A stretch of 39,569 nt of DNA from Bacteroidales bacterium (GTDB taxonomy: Bacteria > Bacteroidota > Bacteroidia > Bacteroidales > JAUNSR01): positions 1 through 39,569 of the forward strand of contig JAUNSR010000028.1 of the NCBI GenBank assembly GCA_030539115.1, read 5' to 3'. Every line of letters begins with the position of its first letter. The stretch's first letter is position 1. The notes beneath the pieces are model-generated. The model was given only the letters and a program-made list of their open reading frames with translations. It did not search any database and was not told the DNA's origin. A program made the translations under genes and the position numbers. This document shows positions 35,790 to 39,569 of the stretch, piece by piece.

Positions 35790-36183
35790 TTCGTTCGTTT
35801 ATAAGTCGCTTTGCAAAATTCATTATCTGAGCTGTGTCTACAATAAGAGTAATCAACCAAAGCAAAGCAATGGTTATTGCTGTAGATAAATAATTTGATA
35901 CAGCCTCATACATTACCATGAATACAGCAAAAATCATAATTATTAAAAACTTGAAAATCTTTCCAAGGACAAGCGACAAAATAAAATTCTTTAAGTCCAG
36001 TCTCTCTGTAACTTTTAAAAAGAGAGAAAAAAAGAAAGTTATTAATGAAAAGAATACTATTATAAGCCAAAACCTCTCCGGAATTTTCTCCTCCGCGACA
36101 AGAACCATAGACAACCAAATAATGCATGAAATCATTAATAAAGGGAGTTCATATTTTATCCAAATTGAGATTGTTGATCTCAT
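35776..36183 (-). CDS. Small four-helix membrane protein in the ATP synthase operon (AtpI-like position)
   Basis: This 135-residue protein has four hydrophobic segments (about 14-30, 39-56, 68-92 and 97-116) and a basic C-terminal tail (AKRLINERNDKN). It lies between atpC and atpB and overlaps atpB by 14 bp, so the two are translationally coupled. Position and size recall AtpI/UncI assembly proteins, but sequence similarity to them is not clear to me. Bacteroides operons carry an unnamed gene at this place. A role in assembling the Fo sector is inferred from context only. Confidence 0.8.
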   Translation of the reverse strand: MRSTISIWIKYELPLLMISCIIWLSMVLVAEEKIPERFWLIIVFFSLITFFFSLFLKVTERLDLKNFILSLVLGKIFKFLIIMIFAVFMVMYEAVSNYLSTAITIALLWLITLIVDTAQIMNFAKRLINERNDKN

Positions 36184-36217
36184 GATTAAAATTGTTTTTA
36201 TAGATTCTTAATGTAGG

Positions 36218-36454
36218 CTAATCAACACATACTTTAATATAATCGTCTTCAATCTCAGCAAAGCCGCTTCCAACTTCAATAGATTCGACATTATCATTAA
36301 TCTTGAATTTTATTACACCCTCCCTTAATGCTGCAATCATAGGAGCATGTCCATCCAAAACTGTAAAAGGTCCATCCACCCCACTCATATAAACCTCTTC
36401 AACCTCTTTTTTGAGGATAGTGCCATTAGGAGAAATTATGTGCAGAAGAATCAT
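36218..36454 (-). CDS. atpC: ATP synthase F1 subunit epsilon, short form
   Basis: This 78-residue subunit comprises only the N-terminal beta-sandwich: LHIISPNGTILKKEVEEVYM, GPFTVLDGHAPMIAAL and VGSGFAEIEDDYIKVCVD. The C-terminal two-helix domain that inhibits ATP hydrolysis in many bacteria (full length about 130-140 residues) is absent. Short epsilons are usual in Bacteroidota. It lies 26 bp after atpD and 34 bp before the AtpI-like gene. Confidence 0.93.
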   Translation of the reverse strand: MILLHIISPNGTILKKEVEEVYMSGVDGPFTVLDGHAPMIAALREGVIKFKINDNVESIEVGSGFAEIEDDYIKVCVD

Positions 36455-36480
36455 AATTTTCAGAATTTAAAATATTATCT

Positions 36481-38019
<1,539 letters not shown>

Positions 38020-38037
38020 TTAGAAAATTAGAAATAT

Positions 38038-38071
38038 ATTACTGATTGCTTAATTTTTTAAAATCAGTAAT
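38038..38071 (-). terminator. Hairpin upstream of atpD
   Basis: A 10-bp stem ATTACTGATT (38038-38047) with AATCAGTAAT (38062-38071) and a T/A-rich 14-nt loop. It could end the transcript of the secreted protein gene (stop at 38249) or lie in the atpD leader. Confidence 0.45.
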
Positions 38072-38189
38072 CAATGATACTTATTTTGTGTAAAAAACAA
38101 TATTTAAGAGAAATAGTTTAATTAATTAAATCGGTAGCTAATATAGATGTCAAAACGATTCATTATTCTCATTCATTGAAATAAATTTT

Positions 38190-38197
38190 CAAAGCTA
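38190..38197 (-). promoter_or_regulatory. Possible -7 box for the ATP synthase operon
   Basis: The minus strand reads TAGCTTTG, matching TAnnTTTG, 207 bp upstream of the atpD ATG. No -33 TTTG is at the usual distance. If used, the leader contains the hairpin at 38038-38071. Confidence 0.28.
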
Positions 38198-38248
38198 AAC
38201 AAAGGTTAAATTACTGTATTTTAATATGTTAAATATAAAAAACAAAAG

Positions 38249-39569
38249 CTAATTGGAGGTAAGTTTGGCAATAGCTTTGATAGCATTTTTATTATTGACA
38301 ACATCTCCAAAATTGTAGATGGATACAATATTGGCTCCAAAGTCAAATGCATTATTAAAACCGTTTATCCAATCATTTTCATTCTTGTCAGAGCCTTGAA
38401 GGAGCCATTCTACTGCACCCCAGTTATTAATATTATTATTTTTGATTAGATTTGATATACTTTCATCAGCTTTGACATCAAAAGCATACTCATAAAAAGA
38501 CCAACCCGGCAAAGAATATTCATTAAGTGCGGAATTATATAAACTTTCAAACTTTTTCCAGCCTCCGGTATGTGTATAAATCTTGGTTTTAGGGATTTTC
38601 TGATCAAAAACTATCTTAGACATGTCTCTTAGATGGCGATAAATCACTTCTGCCTGCATAGTATCATTTAAAACTCCGTCATTTGCAATTTTAGCACTTT
38701 CCACTGCCGCATAACCAATGGTTTGAACACCTCTTGAGGGCAATTCTTTTATATTTATGATGTTGACAGGGTCATCCTTTGGATTTTTATCCAATAAATC
38801 GTTTCCATTAGTATAATAATAATTGGTCACTCCAATTGAACTCTCCCATCCTAACACAATGCCGCCAAATAGATATTTTCTTTCATTGGGAAGAGAGTTT
38901 TGCCATTTATATATTTCAGAGGCAAAATGTCTTAGTTCTTTCGTTACCGCTTTTCTATATTTTTTGCTGTATAAATTAATCATAGGCAGCATTCTTATCT
39001 GTCTACCCCAATTAAGCCACCCTATCTTAAGTGCTTTGTCTTTTTCCCATCCAAAGCGTTCTACATTATCAATATTCTTTGGATTATATCCTGGCAATGA
39101 CTTATCCCACCAATTCCATAAATCGGATCTTGAGTTCATCCAAACTTCACAGTCAAGTTTTATTAAAATAGGGATATTATACTTTTCACAAAGCGCAAGC
39201 TGTTCGGCTAATTTAATTTCTACATATTCTCTTGGATATCTAAAAAGTGAGATAATTACAGATATCCCATAATTAATCTGACAGCTGTCATTTGATAATG
39301 ATTTTAAATTATTTATTTCATTTTTTGACTCATTGACAAGAGTTGTTAGTTGAGCTGATTCACTTTTTATTGAGTCGAAAATATGAGAATTTTGAGCTGA
39401 TTCATTTTTAGTTGAGTCAATAAGATGAGTTAGTTTATTGATTTCATGTTCTGTATAAAATGTTTTGTTTATAAATATGTACTTTACATTATCTTTGGGA
39501 TTATGAGAAGCGTGTAAAAAAACGATATTAATAAATAGAAGTATTATTGTTAAAGTAAAATAGCAATGT
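38249..39569 (-). CDS. Secreted glycoside-hydrolase-like protein with coiled-coil stalk (5' end outside window)
   Basis: The frame is open from the stop at 38249 to the right edge, giving at least 439 residues; the start lies just beyond the window. An internal ATG at 39139 is not the real start. The first visible residues (CYFTLTIILLFINIVFLHAS) form a signal peptide or membrane anchor. A coiled coil follows with a tandem 14-residue repeat (39344-39427; shared pattern H..DS.K.ESAQ). The rest (about 300-340 residues) resembles a TIM-barrel glycosidase: ISVIISLFRYPREYVEIK, NIPILIKLDCEVW, GGIVLGWESSIGVTNYYYT, GWSFYEYAF and AVEWLLQGSD. Glutamates in GWESS and AVEW are candidate catalytic residues. 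I cannot name the family or substrate. Confidence 0.7.
   Translation of the reverse strand, partial: HCYFTLTIILLFINIVFLHASHNPKDNVKYIFINKTFYTEHEINKLTHLIDSTKNESAQNSHIFDSIKSESAQLTTLVNESKNEINNLKSLSNDSCQINYGISVIISLFRYPREYVEIKLAEQLALCEKYNIPILIKLDCEVWMNSRSDLWNWWDKSLPGYNPKNIDNVERFGWEKDKALKIGWLNWGRQIRMLPMINLYSKKYRKAVTKELRHFASEIYKWQNSLPNERKYLFGGIVLGWESSIGVTNYYYTNGNDLLDKNPKDDPVNIINIKELPSRGVQTIGYAAVESAKIANDGVLNDTMQAEVIYRHLRDMSKIVFDQKIPKTKIYTHTGGWKKFESLYNSALNEYSLPGWSFYEYAFDVKADESISNLIKNNNINNWGAVEWLLQGSDKNENDWINGFNNAFDFGANIVSIYNFGDVVNNKNAIKAIAKLTSN
39344..39427 (-). repeat. Tandem 42-bp repeat encoding a 14-residue coiled-coil unit
   Basis: Two units (39386-39427 and 39344-39385) encode HLIDSTKNESAQNS and HIFDSIKSESAQLT, 8 of 14 residues identical and two heptads long. 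The octamer TGAGCTGA recurs at 39351 and 39393. This suggests a recent unit duplication in the stalk. Confidence 0.7.

Noticed and set aside
38249..39139. 296-residue gene starting at the internal ATG 39139
   Set aside because: The same frame stays open to the window edge and encodes a signal-like segment and coiled coil upstream, so the real start is outside the window.

Overview
The window is AT-rich chromosomal DNA from a member of the Bacteroidota, most likely Bacteroidales. Four things point there: the F-type ATP synthase operon runs beta, epsilon, small membrane protein, a, c, b, delta, alpha, gamma; there are many small lipoproteins; Bacteroidota-type families such as DUF4301 are present; and one promoter has the TTTG-N19-TAnnTTTG architecture at 22064-22094. 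No rRNA, tRNA, CRISPR array, phage module or intact insertion sequence was seen.

Layout: (1) 1-645 has no convincing gene, only a doubtful transposase-like remnant. (2) 646-6707 (minus) is a tripartite efflux operon (outer-membrane TolC-like factor, lipoprotein adaptor, HAE1-type RND pump), then a terminator and a small PII-like protein. A LytS/LytTR two-component pair (7168-8991, plus) diverges from it. (3) 9033-9485 is a small lipoprotein. (4) 9581-16280 is a sialic-acid catabolic locus: a beta-propeller/sodium-solute-symporter fusion, an N-acylglucosamine 2-epimerase, an N-acetylneuraminate lyase, and a divergent ROK-family regulator. Import, cleavage to ManNAc plus pyruvate, and epimerisation to GlcNAc are all encoded together. 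(5) 16564-26361 holds housekeeping and unknown genes: an RluA-like pseudouridine synthase with a long N-terminal extension, two related lipoproteins, an unknown 188-residue protein, a hemolysin III family protein, a YczE/YitT-like membrane protein, a DUF5131 protein, an ankyrin-repeat protein and a DUF4301 protein. (6) 26676-29771 is a long RelA/SpoT homologue with a degenerate hydrolase domain, followed by a lipoprotein. (7) 30331-37983 (minus) is the complete F1Fo ATP synthase operon. (8) 38249 to the right edge (minus) is a secreted glycoside-hydrolase-like protein whose start lies outside the window.

The most interesting non-coding signal is a roughly 75-nt structured element found twice, at 965-1038 (before the PII-like gene) and 31251-31326 (between atpA and atpG). 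Both copies share conserved ends that can form a bulged closing stem. The interior differs in sequence but keeps its hairpin pairing, which looks like compensatory change. A half-copy lies between atpF and atpH. All three sit 25-50 nt upstream of a start codon on the same strand.
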